Translations under genes and position numbers: made by a program | NCBI GenBank assembly: GCA_021204825.1 | Contig: JAJPYR010000095.1 | Span: 1-64,000 of the forward strand | Reading direction: 5' to 3' | Length of the DNA stretch: 64,000 nt | Source: Clostridia bacterium | GTDB taxonomy: Bacteria; Bacillota; Clostridia; Christensenellales; Borkfalkiaceae | Notes under the pieces: generated by a model | What the model was told of the DNA's origin: nothing | What the model saw: the letters and a program-made list of their open reading frames with translations, nothing else | Database searches by the model: none | Part shown: in pieces, positions 9,140 through 17,580 of the stretch | How the letters are laid out: each line of letters begins with the position of its first letter | How positions within the stretch are numbered: position 1 is the stretch's first letter

Positions 9140-9454
9140 ATGCGTCGATCATTACCAATGGTAATTCCTATCAATGAACTTAAGAATACAGCTAAGATAT
9201 CTCAGATGTGCAAGGATAGTGATACGCCTATTATCATAACAAAGAATGGTTATGGTGAAATGGTTCTTATGAGTATTGAATTGTATGAAATCCAGCAGGT
9301 ACAGGAGAGGGCTGCCGCACTTATCAATGAAGCTTTGGATGAAAGAGATGCCGGAGCAGAGGCTGTGGATGGGGAAGAATTTTTTGAATCTCTGAGGAAG
9401 AAGTATGGAAGGAAAAAAGTATCAGGTGAGGATTTATCCCAGAGCACAGAATGA
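9140..9454 (+). CDS. Phd/YefM-family antitoxin
   Basis: A 104-residue protein preceded by GGAGG. Residues 8-55 (VIPINELKNTAKISQMC, then PIIITKNGYGEMVLMS) are the N-terminal DNA-binding fold of Phd/YefM antitoxins: a strand, two helices and the 'ITKNG' hairpin. The C-terminal half (EFFESLRKKYGRKKV) would wrap and neutralise the toxin. By analogy, the protein should bind the repeated operator just upstream and repress the operon, together with toxin. The last 50 bases overlap the start of the following reading frame. The segment from 9185 to the end lies inside a perfect 373-bp tandem duplication, so residues from about 16 onward are encoded again at 9558-9827. Confidence 0.88.
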   Translation: MRRSLPMVIPINELKNTAKISQMCKDSDTPIIITKNGYGEMVLMSIELYEIQQVQERAAALINEALDERDAGAEAVDGEEFFESLRKKYGRKKVSGEDLSQSTE

Positions 9455-9930
9455 TCTTGATGAAATTTCTGATTACATGTCAAATACCCTATGTAACCCC
9501 GATGCATTTGAAAAGTTTAGTAGTAAAATGTTACAGCTTCTTGATCTTGCATCCAGCAATACAGCTAAGATATCTCAGATGTGCAAGGATAGTGATACGC
9601 CTATTATCATAACAAAGAATGGTTATGGTGAAATGGTTCTTATGAGTATTGAATTGTATGAAATCCAGCAGGTACAGGAGAGGGCTGCCGCACTTATCAA
9701 TGAAGCTTTGGATGAAAGAGATGCCGGAGCAGAGGCTGTGGATGGGGAAGAATTTTTTGAATCTCTGAGGAAGAAGTATGGAAGGAAAAAAGTATCAGGT
9801 GAGGATTTATCCCAGAGCACAGAATGATCTTGATGAAATTTCTGATTACATGTCAAATACCCTATGTAACCCCGATGCATTTGAAAAGTTTAGTAGTAAA
9901 ATGTTACAGCTTCTTGATCTTGCATCCAGC
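9185..9930. repeat. Perfect 373-bp tandem duplication
   Basis: Bases 9185-9557 are repeated as 9558-9930 with no difference seen. The junction has 3 bp of microhomology (AAT at 9185, 9558 and 9931). The unit spans the last 90 codons of the antitoxin and the first 51 codons of the toxin. Confidence 0.93.
9405..9827 (+). CDS. Chimera: toxin N-terminus fused in frame to antitoxin C-terminus
   Basis: Created by the 373-bp duplication. Residues 1-52 (MEGKKYQVRIYPRAQNDLDE to LLDLASSN) are the first half of the ParE/RelE-like toxin. From TAKISQMCKDSDTP onward, 88 residues repeat the antitoxin to its natural stop. The fusion stays in frame because the duplicated antitoxin reading phase matches the toxin phase. 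It lacks the C-terminal toxin strands that carry the usual functional residues, so it should not be toxic, but it keeps most of the antitoxin, including the toxin-binding tail. It could act as an extra neutraliser or simply be tolerated. Its start overlaps the antitoxin end by 50 bases, with GAGGAAGAAG as the ribosome binding site. Confidence 0.85.
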   Translation: MEGKKYQVRIYPRAQNDLDEISDYMSNTLCNPDAFEKFSSKMLQLLDLASSNTAKISQMCKDSDTPIIITKNGYGEMVLMSIELYEIQQVQERAAALINEALDERDAGAEAVDGEEFFESLRKKYGRKKVSGEDLSQSTE

Positions 9931-10098
9931 AATCCATATATGTATCCGCTTATACAAAACCCTCGTGTAAAAAATAAGGCTTTACGTAAGATTATAGTTG
10001 GTAAATATATAGTCTTCTATCAGCCTATGGACATAGAACACGAGATTCATGTACTGCGGATCATGCATGGCACAAGAAACTTTGATTGGGCCCTTTGA
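9778..10098 (+). CDS. ParE/RelE-superfamily toxin
   Basis: A complete 106-residue toxin. The N-terminal helices (QVRIYPRAQNDLDEISDYM) and the C-terminal beta sheet (IIVGKYIVFYQ, then HVLRIMHGTRN) follow the ParE/RelE fold. The ending 'HVLRIMHGTRNF' is typical of ParE-like members. Depending on subgroup the target would be DNA gyrase or ribosome-bound mRNA; sequence alone does not decide. Its ATG lies inside the 3' end of the chimeric frame (50-bp overlap), repeating the antitoxin-toxin overlap of the ancestral operon. A terminator follows about 50 bases downstream. Confidence 0.85.
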   Translation: MEGKKYQVRIYPRAQNDLDEISDYMSNTLCNPDAFEKFSSKMLQLLDLASSNPYMYPLIQNPRVKNKALRKIIVGKYIVFYQPMDIEHEIHVLRIMHGTRNFDWAL

Positions 10099-10150
10099 CC
10101 TAATTATTCGGGTATATCGTTTTTTTTTTCAATGGCACTAATAACATCCG

Positions 10151-10190
10151 ACAGGCGAGACTCTTTGGTCCCGCCTGTTATTGTTATATT
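10151..10190 (+). terminator. Terminator of the toxin-antitoxin operon
   Basis: ACAGGCGAGAC (10151-10161) pairs, with one mismatch, with GTCCCGCCTGT (10168-10178). A T-rich run (TATTGTTATATT) follows. Confidence 0.7.
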
Positions 10191-10387
10191 GTGTGCTGAC
10201 CTTACCTGCGTATTATGGCATGCTCCTGGCAGGCCTCCTGATCCGGTCAGGCTGTTAAGGGGCATGCCTTCAGAGCCGTTTTCTGCGCTTGTGTGGACAT
10301 ATAACGGGTTATACGCTCCTGCACATATTCCGTGGATGTGTTGTGAGATTTTTGGAAGGCCCCAAAATGCATCCGTTTTGCATTGCC

Positions 10388-10415
10388 TTGGAGGCATGGC
10401 GGCACGAATTATAAT
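10388..10415 (+). promoter_or_regulatory. Probable promoter of the flavoenzyme gene
   Basis: TTGGAG (10388-10393), 16-base spacer, TATAAT (10110 offset: 10410-10415). It lies about 90 bases before the chosen start at 10507. The remainder of 10099-10506 holds the terminator above and no gene I can support. Confidence 0.45.
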
Positions 10416-10506
10416 GTACTTTCCCCTGGAGAGGGCATATGATGGAGCAAAGGGCAAAGACTGGGGAGAGGGGAGTGAGAGTACAGAACCGGAACAGGAG
10501 GCATCC

Positions 10507-12456
10507 ATGTTAAACGAACCAATCAGAGTCGGAGAGATAACGCTCAAGAACAGGGTGGTGTTCCCGCCGCTTACAACAGGATATGAAGAGAGAGACGGAA
10601 GCATAGGAGAAAAGAGCTTCAACTTCTATAAGAGGCTTGCGCAGGGCGGCGCAGGATACATCATTTTAGGGGACGTGGCGCCCATTAACACGGCATCCCC
10701 CACGCCTAAGCTTGTGTCAAACGAGCAGATACCTTCGTTCAAGGCCTTGGCAGACGCCTGCCATGAATACGGCGCAAAGCTGGGCATCCAGCTTTTCCAC
10801 CCGGAATATGACGCCGCAGGCGTGGGACAGCTCATTATGAAGTGCCAGGCCCTTGCGGCCCAGGGCAAGAAGGAAGAAGCCCAGGCGGCCTCGGATGAGG
10901 CGTATGCAAAGCTCCATCATGACATGGAGCACTTCATTAACGAGGCTACAGAGGGCCAGCTCCGGCAGATCATAGAGATAATGGTTGCCTGCGCCATACG
11001 TGCCCAGAAGGCCGGCGTGGACATAATCCAGGTGCACGGGGACAGGCTCGTAGGCTCTCTGTGCTCTCCGGTGCTCAACAAGCGCACAGATGAATACGGC
11101 GGCTCTTTAACCGGCCGCACACGCTTTGCGGTGCAGCTTGTAAAAGCCCTCCATGCTGCCCTTCCGCATATGCCCATAGATTACAAGCTTCCAATCATAA
11201 CCCCCGGACCCAACGGCACCGCACGCGGCCGCGGTGGCCTTCCCTTGGAGGAAGCCGTCCAGCTTGCACAGCTTCTGGAAGCTGCAGGCGTGAACATGTT
11301 CCATATAGCCCAGGCAAACCACACGGGCAACATGAATGACACCATACCTGCCATGGGCACCCGCCCGTACGGCTTCACCGTATACTGCGCGGAGGAGATC
11401 CGCAAGGCCGTATACGTCCCTGTATGCACCGTTGGCCGCATAACCACGGAGACGGACGCAGAGGCCATCCTCACTGCCGGCAAGGCAGACCTCATAGGCC
11501 TTGGCCGTGAGCTTATCTGTGACCCGGACTTTGCAAACAAGCTCATCTCCGGGGAGCCCATACGCCACTGCATAATGTGCAACAAAGGCTGCACGGACGC
11601 CATCCTTGGCAGAACCATTTGCCAGTGCGTCCTCAACGCAGAGAACGGCATGGAATATGAGCGCATCATAACCCCGGCAGCAACACCCAAAAAGGTTGCG
11701 GTGGTGGGAGCAGGCATAGCCGGCATGGAAGCGGCACGCGTGGCAGCCATAAAGGGGCACTCCGTAACCCTGTATGAAAAGACATACAGGCTTGGCGGAC
11801 AGCTTAACCTCGCATGCGTACCTCCCAGAAAACACGAGATGCTCCGTGCCATCTGGTACTACACCGAAGCTCTTCTCGCCCTTGGAGTGCGCATATGCAT
11901 GGGCACAGAGCCCTCCAAAGAGGACCTCAACGCATATGATGACGTCATAATAGCCACAGGAGCAAAAAACCTTATGCTTGACATCCCTGGCGTCACAGAC
12001 GCCAGCGTTATCTCTGCATGGGATGTCTTAGCCGGCAAGCATGCCCCGTTTGGCAAGGTGTCCGTAATAGGCGGAGGGCTTGTAGGGGCCGAGACCGCTG
12101 AGTACCTTGCGAACCTCGGCTGCGAAGTGTCCATAGTAGAGATGCTGCCCAGGATAGCCCAGGGCGAAAGCACTACCGTTCTGCCCTTCATGATGGAGGA
12201 TCTCACAAGCCACGGCGTGAAGATCTACACCAACACGACCCTGCAGTGCATCTGCCCCGGCTTCATCTCCTGCACGGCAGGGGAGCACAACATCCAGATA
12301 CCCTCTGACTTCGTTGTAATGGCGGTAGGCGCCCGCCGCAACCCTCTGGATTGCGAAGCCCTCACCGCGAACGTGCACTTCGTGGGGGACTGCAGAAAGG
12401 TTGCAGACATCTCATCCGCCGTCCGTGACGCCTACGACACCGCCAACTCCATCTGA
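10507..12456 (+). CDS. NADH:flavin oxidoreductase, 2,4-dienoyl-CoA reductase / BaiCD type
   Basis: A 649-residue three-part flavoenzyme. Residues 1-350 form an Old Yellow Enzyme-type TIM barrel (FMN; IRVGEITLKNRVVFPPL at the start). A 4Fe-4S cysteine cluster follows (CIMCNKGC, then C in TICQC). The second half has two dinucleotide folds: VAVVGAGIAGMEAA for FAD and VSVIGGGLVGAETAEY for NAD(P)H. This is the architecture of 2,4-dienoyl-CoA reductase (FadH) and the bile-acid-inducible 3-oxo-delta4/5 reductases BaiCD/BaiH. The natural substrate cannot be told; no bai or beta-oxidation genes are adjacent. The start at 10507 follows CAGGAG at a good distance. The open frame continues upstream to 10132 but that part has no family resemblance. 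Confidence 0.88.
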   Translation: MLNEPIRVGEITLKNRVVFPPLTTGYEERDGSIGEKSFNFYKRLAQGGAGYIILGDVAPINTASPTPKLVSNEQIPSFKALADACHEYGAKLGIQLFHPEYDAAGVGQLIMKCQALAAQGKKEEAQAASDEAYAKLHHDMEHFINEATEGQLRQIIEIMVACAIRAQKAGVDIIQVHGDRLVGSLCSPVLNKRTDEYGGSLTGRTRFAVQLVKALHAALPHMPIDYKLPIITPGPNGTARGRGGLPLEEAVQLAQLLEAAGVNMFHIAQANHTGNMNDTIPAMGTRPYGFTVYCAEEIRKAVYVPVCTVGRITTETDAEAILTAGKADLIGLGRELICDPDFANKLISGEPIRHCIMCNKGCTDAILGRTICQCVLNAENGMEYERIITPAATPKKVAVVGAGIAGMEAARVAAIKGHSVTLYEKTYRLGGQLNLACVPPRKHEMLRAIWYYTEALLALGVRICMGTEPSKEDLNAYDDVIIATGAKNLMLDIPGVTDASVISAWDVLAGKHAPFGKVSVIGGGLVGAETAEYLANLGCEVSIVEMLPRIAQGESTTVLPFMMEDLTSHGVKIYTNTTLQCICPGFISCTAGEHNIQIPSDFVVMAVGARRNPLDCEALTANVHFVGDCRKVADISSAVRDAYDTANSI

Positions 12457-12521
12457 CATAACACAATTCATCCATTACTTATATCATATCTCCAAGTTTC
12501 CGTAGGAAAGGATTGAACAGG

Positions 12522-12556
12522 AAGAACCCACCCCATATCCGGGGCGGGCTCTTTCT
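12522..12556 (+). terminator. Terminator of the flavoenzyme gene
   Basis: CCCACCCC pairs with GGGGCGGG across a short ATATCC loop, extended by flanking pairs and followed by CTCTTTCT. It lies about 70 bases past the stop. Confidence 0.65.
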
Positions 12557-12818
12557 GTTATGCAAAAGCATTTTTAACGGATGATTAAAAAATGATTAAG
12601 AAATGATTACAAAATCGTTAAAAATCGTTCAAATCCGGTTAAAACTCAACGAAACTTGACTCATAATTAAAATTTCGCCAAAACATCAATATATATGCTC
12701 AAAACGGCCTGCTTTACATTCGCAGCTTTTCCGCAGATTGCGTATAATGACAAAATTTTATACATTATGTATAAAAAAATAGCAGCATATGTGCTCATTT
12801 TGCACAAATGCTGCATAT

Positions 12819-12910
12819 TGGCGCGGAAGGAGGGATTCGAACTCTCGCTACGCTTCTCACGTACTACTCCCTTAGCAGGGGAGCCCCTTCAGCCACTTGG
12901 GTACTTCCGC
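12819..12910 (-). tRNA. tRNA-Ser (anticodon GCU)
   Basis: Reading the minus strand, the acceptor arms GCGGAAG and CTTCCGC pair over 7 bp. The anticodon arm is CTCCC-CTGCTAA-GGGAG with anticodon GCT. A long class II variable arm (TACG...CGTA) fits serine. The T loop is TTCGAAT, with one A-C mismatch in its stem. The discriminator is G and CCA is encoded. It decodes AGC/AGU. Confidence 0.95.
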
Positions 12911-13004
12911 ATGCCTGTAGTTCTCTCATATGTCTTTAATTAGGGAACAGTTATGACTATACCATAAAGGGTGGGGTTTGTCAAAACATTCTGTATCACA
13001 TTTG

Positions 13005-13154
13005 GCAATCTGCACAAAAAATTCTTATGGCCGGGGAAGGACCCTCTGTTGTCCTGTGGAAGTCATAAGATGCCCGCAGGGAGATGTGAATCCCACATCA
13101 AGACACACAGGCCTCAATATGTCTTCTGTTGGCCCTTTGTGCAATCTGCACAAA
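13005..13154. repeat. 14-bp direct repeats in the grpE upstream region
   Basis: GCAATCTGCACAAA occurs at 13005-13018 and 13141-13154. Each copy is followed within about 20 bases by GGCCGG. The intervening bases hold nothing recognisable. Together with the tract at 13213-13230 this accounts for the 12911-13458 gap. Confidence 0.5.
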
Positions 13155-13212
13155 GTTTTAATGCGGCCGGAACAGGTGCCCAAGGGTCGCTCATGCGCAT
13201 ATATAAAGAGGT

Positions 13213-13230
13213 CACGCGTGCGCGTGTGTG
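13213..13230. repeat. Alternating purine-pyrimidine tract
   Basis: Eighteen bases of strict alternation (CACGCGTGCGCGTGTGTG) in the region upstream of grpE, similar in type to 8765-8787 and 55148-55181. Confidence 0.6.
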
Positions 13231-13458
13231 AGGGATAACCTTGGAAACGTTAATATATTCCTGCATTTTGGACAGAGCAGAAGAGAAGAGCGGAGGCGGA
13301 TTCTGGAAGACGGCCAGGAAGCTTGAGACCGGGGTTGTGTGAAAATTATGAGAAAAATTTAAAAAAAATTCCAAAATCATGTTTAAAACCGCGAAAAGTG
13401 CTTTATATATTATTATGTAGGGGTTAAGTGTTCAAGGCCCCTTTGAAGACAGGCAGTT

Positions 13459-14028
13459 ATGGCAAAGAAAGACAACAAGACAACAGACAGCAAGGCCGGC
13501 GAGGCTGAGGCAAAGGCCGCGGATGAGGCCGCAGAAGAGAAAGGGCCCGCAGCGGAAGAGAAGGCGGAAGAGGTAAAGGAGCCCACTCCTTTGGAGAAGG
13601 CGCAGGCACTGGCGGAGGATTACAAGCGGAAGTGGTACAACGTTTCCGCAGAGTATGACAATTACCGCAAGCGCAACAATACGGCGGTGGCCAAGGCGTA
13701 TGCGGACGGCATGGCTGAGACCCTGTTGAAGCTCCTTCCTGTGGCGGACAACTTCGGGTATGCGCTGGACTCGGCGCCGGATGAGAAGGCAAGGACAGGG
13801 ATAGAGAAGGTCATAAAGAGCTTCAATACAATCCTCGCGTCCATGGGCGTGGAAGAGATTCCCGTGAAGCCCGGGGATCCGGTGGATGAGAGTGATATGG
13901 AAGCGGTGCTTTCCTTCCCCTGTGGGGAAGGCGAGACGCCCAACACCGTAAAGACGGTGCTGAAGAAAGGGTACAGGTCACAGGGAAAGGTTATAAGATA
14001 CGCCCAGGTGTCTGTAACGACAGAATGA
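13459..14028 (+). CDS. grpE: GrpE, nucleotide exchange factor of DnaK
   Basis: A 189-residue protein. The first 45 or so residues are low-complexity Lys/Glu/Ala. Then comes the long helix (LAEDYKRKWYNVSAEYDNYR KR region) and the C-terminal beta domain, with MGVEEIPVKPGDPVDE and then GYRSQGKVIRYAQV, both characteristic of GrpE. It stimulates ADP release from DnaK in the cytoplasmic Hsp70 cycle. It is the first gene of a grpE-dnaK-dnaJ cluster; hrcA, the usual first gene in Firmicutes, is absent. I found no CIRCE operator (TTAGCACTC-N9-GAGTGCTAA) upstream, so heat regulation must work differently or from a site I cannot recognise. The ribosome binding site is weak (GAAGACAGG). Confidence 0.95.
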   Translation: MAKKDNKTTDSKAGEAEAKAADEAAEEKGPAAEEKAEEVKEPTPLEKAQALAEDYKRKWYNVSAEYDNYRKRNNTAVAKAYADGMAETLLKLLPVADNFGYALDSAPDEKARTGIEKVIKSFNTILASMGVEEIPVKPGDPVDESDMEAVLSFPCGEGETPNTVKTVLKKGYRSQGKVIRYAQVSVTTE

Positions 14029-14121
14029 TTCCGGATCAGAGCCGTGTCCAAAGGGCCGCAGGGCTTTGGGACGGCATTGGAGATATAATTTAAGGATATA
14101 CACCATAAAGCGGAGGTTATT

Positions 14122-15921
14122 ATGGGAAAAGTTATAGGAATTGACTTAGGAACAACGAATTCATGCGTAGCCGTAATGGAAGGCGGAGAGCCCGTGGTTA
14201 TAGCAAACAGCGAAGGCTCAAGGACAACACCCTCTGTGGTATCCTTCAAGGCAGACGGAAGCCGTATAGTGGGCCAGGCCGCCAAGAGGCTTGCAGTGGC
14301 TCAGCCGGACAAGACCGTGAGCTCCATCAAGCGCCATATGGGCGAGAACTACAGGGTTAACATAGACAAGGGATACTCTCCTCAGGAGATATCCGCAATG
14401 ATACTGTCCAAGCTGAAGACAGATGCAGAGAGCTACTTAGGCGGAAAGGTTACGGACGCAGTCATCACCTGCCCCGCATACTTCAATGACTCACAGCGCC
14501 AGGCTACAAAGGATGCAGGCAAGATTGCAGGCCTCAACGTTCTGAGAATCATAAACGAGCCTACGGCGGCTGCCCTTGCATACGGCCTGGACAAGCAGGA
14601 CGGCACACAGAAGGTCATGATATATGACCTCGGCGGCGGAACGTTCGATGTCTCCATACTGGAGATAGGAGACGGCGTCTTTGAAGTGCTTGCCACGAAC
14701 GGAGACACTCATCTCGGCGGAGATGACTTCGATGCCCGCATCATGAACTACCTCGTGGAGACCTTCAAGAAAGAGAACGGCGTGGACCTTTCCAGGGACA
14801 AGCAGGCCATGCAGCGCCTTAAGGACGCAGCGGAGAAGGCCAAGATAGAACTCTCCGGCATGAACTCCACAAACATCAACCTGCCGTTTATCACCGTCAT
14901 AGACGGCCAGCCGCAGCACCTGGACGTAGACCTTTCAAAGCAGAAGTTTGAGAGCCTCACATCCGACCTCATTGAGAGAACCATAGAGCCCATGAGAAAG
15001 GCAATGGCAGACGCAGGCCTCAGTTACAGGGACCTTTCCAAGGTCATCTTCGTGGGCGGCTCCACAAGAATGCCCGCCGTATACGAGAAGGTCAAGGCCG
15101 TAACCGGCAAGGAGCCCTTCAGGGGCATCAACCCGGATGAGTGCGTGGCAATCGGCGCGGCAATCCAGGGCGGCGTCCTCTCCGGAGACGTCAAGGATGT
15201 CCTCCTTCTGGATGTAATGCCTCTTACACTTTCCATAGAGACCCTCGGCGGCGTTTCCACACCGCTCATTGAGCGCAACACAACCATCCCCGTAAAGAAG
15301 AGCCAGGTGTTCTCCACAGCCGCAGACAACCAGCCCGGAGTTGAGATCAATGTCCTCCAGGGCGAGAGAAAGTTCGCAAAGGACAACAAGTCCCTCGGCC
15401 GCTTCATGCTCACGGACATTCCTCCCGCACCCCGCGGAGTGCCTCAGATTGAGGTAACCTTCGATGTGGACGCCAACGGCATCGTGAACGTCACCGCAAA
15501 GGACCTCGGCACCGGCAAGAGCTCCAACATAACCATCACTGCATCCACGAACCTCTCCTCGGATGACATAGACAGGGCCGTAAAGGACGCAGAGAAGTAT
15601 GCGGAGGAGGACAAGAAGCGCAAGGAGGCCGTGGACAACCGCAACAACCTCGAAGGCATGATAGACTCCCTTGAAAAGACCGTCAAAGAGGCAGGGGACA
15701 AGCTCTCCGACTCAGACAAGCAGACCGTTGAGGCTGCCGTATCCAAGGCAAAGGATGCCCTCGAGTCCAATGACAATGACCGCATCAAGGCCGCATATGA
15801 CACCCTCATGAACGAGACCCAGCCCGTCATAGCCAAGATGTACCAGCAGGCACAGCAGCAGTACCAGCAGGAGCACCCCAACGGCCCGGATGATGACGGC
15901 ACGGAGTTCCAGCAGCACTAA
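14122..15921 (+). CDS. dnaK: DnaK, Hsp70 chaperone
   Basis: A 599-residue Hsp70. The ATPase domain begins [20 protein letters not shown], followed by [33 protein letters not shown] and [11 protein letters not shown]. It lacks the N-terminal insertion of about 24 residues found in Gram-negative DnaK, supporting a Gram-positive host. The linker and substrate-binding domain ([19 protein letters not shown]) and the helical lid follow. The tail ends in [11 protein letters not shown] rather than the usual EEVD-like acidic end. It refolds and protects unfolded proteins with DnaJ and GrpE. It starts 93 bases after grpE behind GCGGAGG, and no terminator was seen between them. Confidence 0.98.
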   Translation: MGKVIGIDLGTTNSCVAVMEGGEPVVIANSEGSRTTPSVVSFKADGSRIVGQAAKRLAVAQPDKTVSSIKRHMGENYRVNIDKGYSPQEISAMILSKLKTDAESYLGGKVTDAVITCPAYFNDSQRQATKDAGKIAGLNVLRIINEPTAAALAYGLDKQDGTQKVMIYDLGGGTFDVSILEIGDGVFEVLATNGDTHLGGDDFDARIMNYLVETFKKENGVDLSRDKQAMQRLKDAAEKAKIELSGMNSTNINLPFITVIDGQPQHLDVDLSKQKFESLTSDLIERTIEPMRKAMADAGLSYRDLSKVIFVGGSTRMPAVYEKVKAVTGKEPFRGINPDECVAIGAAIQGGVLSGDVKDVLLLDVMPLTLSIETLGGVSTPLIERNTTIPVKKSQVFSTAADNQPGVEINVLQGERKFAKDNKSLGRFMLTDIPPAPRGVPQIEVTFDVDANGIVNVTAKDLGTGKSSNITITASTNLSSDDIDRAVKDAEKYAEEDKKRKEAVDNRNNLEGMIDSLEKTVKEAGDKLSDSDKQTVEAAVSKAKDALESNDNDRIKAAYDTLMNETQPVIAKMYQQAQQQYQQEHPNGPDDDGTEFQQH

Positions 15922-15936
15922 AGCATATATCCCCCG

Positions 15937-15957
15937 GGGGCACGCACCTTGTGCCCC
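15937..15957 (+). other. Hairpin between dnaK and dnaJ
   Basis: GGGGCAC (15937-15943) pairs with GTGCCCC (15951-15957). No T run follows, so it may be an RNA-processing or stability element rather than a terminator. The rest of the 322-base dnaK-dnaJ gap shows no supported gene. Confidence 0.5.
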
Positions 15958-16243
15958 TGCGGGCACATGTGCAGGCACCCTTTAAGCCCTGCCGCATATG
16001 CATATACAACAGCATAATCCCATGCATCATTATGCCGCAGTCCCCTGTGGCATAACTCCATGTTACGGCCCTGCGCCCTGCAGGCCCCTTTTCCGGTCGA
16101 CAAGCGCCGGTGCCAGGACCATATACACGCGGCTTTAAGCCGCTTCTGCCGCCCTTCAAAGGGCCCGGCAAGATTACACAAAACGCAAAAGGCCCCGGAT
16201 ATACGCACTTGAAAGGCAGTGCAGGGGCCGGCAAAGGAAGCAT

Positions 16244-17398
16244 ATGGCAGACGAGAAGAAGAACTATTATGACATCTTAGGAGTGTCCAGGACGGCCACG
16301 CAGGACGAGATTAAGTCCGCGTACAGGAAGCTTGCGAAGCAGTACCATCCGGACTTCCACCCCAATGACCCTGAAGCAGCAGACAAGTTCAAGGAGATCA
16401 ACGAGGCCAACTCCGTGCTCTCAGATGAGCAGAAGAGGAAGCAGTATGATTTTGAGCTGGAGCATCCCAACATGGGCGGCATGGGCGGCCAGGGATTCCA
16501 GGGCAGCTATGAAGGGGACTTCTCAGACCTGGGGGACATATTCTCCAGCATCTTCGGAGGAGGATTCGGCGGGGGCTCCTCGCAGCGCTCCTCAGGGCCT
16601 GCGAAAGGGCAGGACCTTGAGTACATCCAGGAGCTTTCCTTCCTGGACGCCATAAAGGGCTGCACGAAGAACATCCAGTACTTCCGCAACGAGCCCTGCC
16701 CCACATGCAGGGGCACAGGCGCCAAGGACGGAACGGCAGTGGAGAAATGCTCCAAGTGCGGCGGCACAGGCCGTGTGCGCACGCAGGTAAACTCATTCTT
16801 CGGCGCAACCATCCAGGTGTCCGCATGCCCGGACTGCGGCGGCACCGGCCGCAGGATAAAGGAGAAGTGCCCGGACTGCAAGGGCAAGGGGTTCCTCCGG
16901 AAGGAGACCAAGTTCTCCATCAACATCCCTGCGGGCGTGGACAGCGACTCCAAACTCATCAAGCGCGGATACGGCAACTGCCCCGGCAACGGAGGGCAGA
17001 ACGGAGACCTCTACATACGCTTCAAGATTCTTCCGCACAAACTCCTGCGCCGTGAGGACAGAGACCTCTACATCACAATCCCCATTTCGTACAAGACGGC
17101 CGTCATGGGCGGCAAGATAAAGGTTCCCGGCGTGGAGGACATCTATGAGCTTGAGATTCCGGAGGGCACCCAGTCCGGCACCCGCTTCACGATGCGCGGC
17201 AAGGGCGTCAGGACTGTGAACGGCACCGGCAACCTGTATGTAACCGTAGAAATCGAAGTCCCTTCCCGCCTTTCCATGTCCCAGCGCCAGAAGCTCAAGG
17301 CATACGAAGACGAGATGCCCCTCAAGAACTTCCCCAACATGAAGAAGTTCTCGGACACTGTCTCCAGCCTGTACGGCAAGAACATAGACAAGCAGTAA
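16244..17398 (+). CDS. dnaJ: DnaJ, Hsp40 co-chaperone
   Basis: A 384-residue type I DnaJ. The J domain ([20 protein letters not shown]) carries the HPD motif in YHPDFHPND near residue 35. It is followed by a Gly/Phe-rich linker ([20 protein letters not shown]). Four zinc-binding repeats [24 protein letters not shown] and CPDCKGKG follow, then the C-terminal peptide-binding domains. It delivers substrates to DnaK and stimulates ATP hydrolysis. It lies 322 bases downstream of dnaK, which is wide for this operon, but the order grpE-dnaK-dnaJ is conventional. The start is supported by AAAGGA. Confidence 0.97.
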   Translation: MADEKKNYYDILGVSRTATQDEIKSAYRKLAKQYHPDFHPNDPEAADKFKEINEANSVLSDEQKRKQYDFELEHPNMGGMGGQGFQGSYEGDFSDLGDIFSSIFGGGFGGGSSQRSSGPAKGQDLEYIQELSFLDAIKGCTKNIQYFRNEPCPTCRGTGAKDGTAVEKCSKCGGTGRVRTQVNSFFGATIQVSACPDCGGTGRRIKEKCPDCKGKGFLRKETKFSINIPAGVDSDSKLIKRGYGNCPGNGGQNGDLYIRFKILPHKLLRREDRDLYITIPISYKTAVMGGKIKVPGVEDIYELEIPEGTQSGTRFTMRGKGVRTVNGTGNLYVTVEIEVPSRLSMSQRQKLKAYEDEMPLKNFPNMKKFSDTVSSLYGKNIDKQ

Positions 17399-17443
17399 TC
17401 CGCACAAAACCATATGAGAGAGCAGGTGTACCTGCACGCACAA

Positions 17444-17466
17444 GGCGGGCCGAAGCGCCCGTCTTT
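17444..17466 (+). terminator. Terminator of the grpE-dnaK-dnaJ cluster
   Basis: GGCGGGC (17444-17450) pairs with GCCCGTC (17457-17463), including one G-U pair, followed by TTT. It lies 46 bases after dnaJ. Confidence 0.6.
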
Positions 17467-17580
17467 GCACATAACCCCTTTAAAGGCCATATGTGCTTTT
17501 CTGCGGGCAGCATCCTGCATACATACAATATGAGCCCGCAGGGCTCCCAAACGGCCTCATTAGACCGAAACAGGCGACAT

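Noticed and set aside
13231-13458. CIRCE/HrcA operator before grpE
   Set aside because: No TTAGCACTC-N9-GAGTGCTAA or close variant was found, and hrcA is absent from the cluster.
15937-15957. Terminator between dnaK and dnaJ
   Set aside because: The hairpin is strong but no T run follows on the plus strand, so it is listed only as a hairpin.
15827-16243. Minus-strand open frame over the dnaK end and dnaK-dnaJ gap
   Set aside because: It overlaps dnaK, has no family resemblance and no ribosome binding site.
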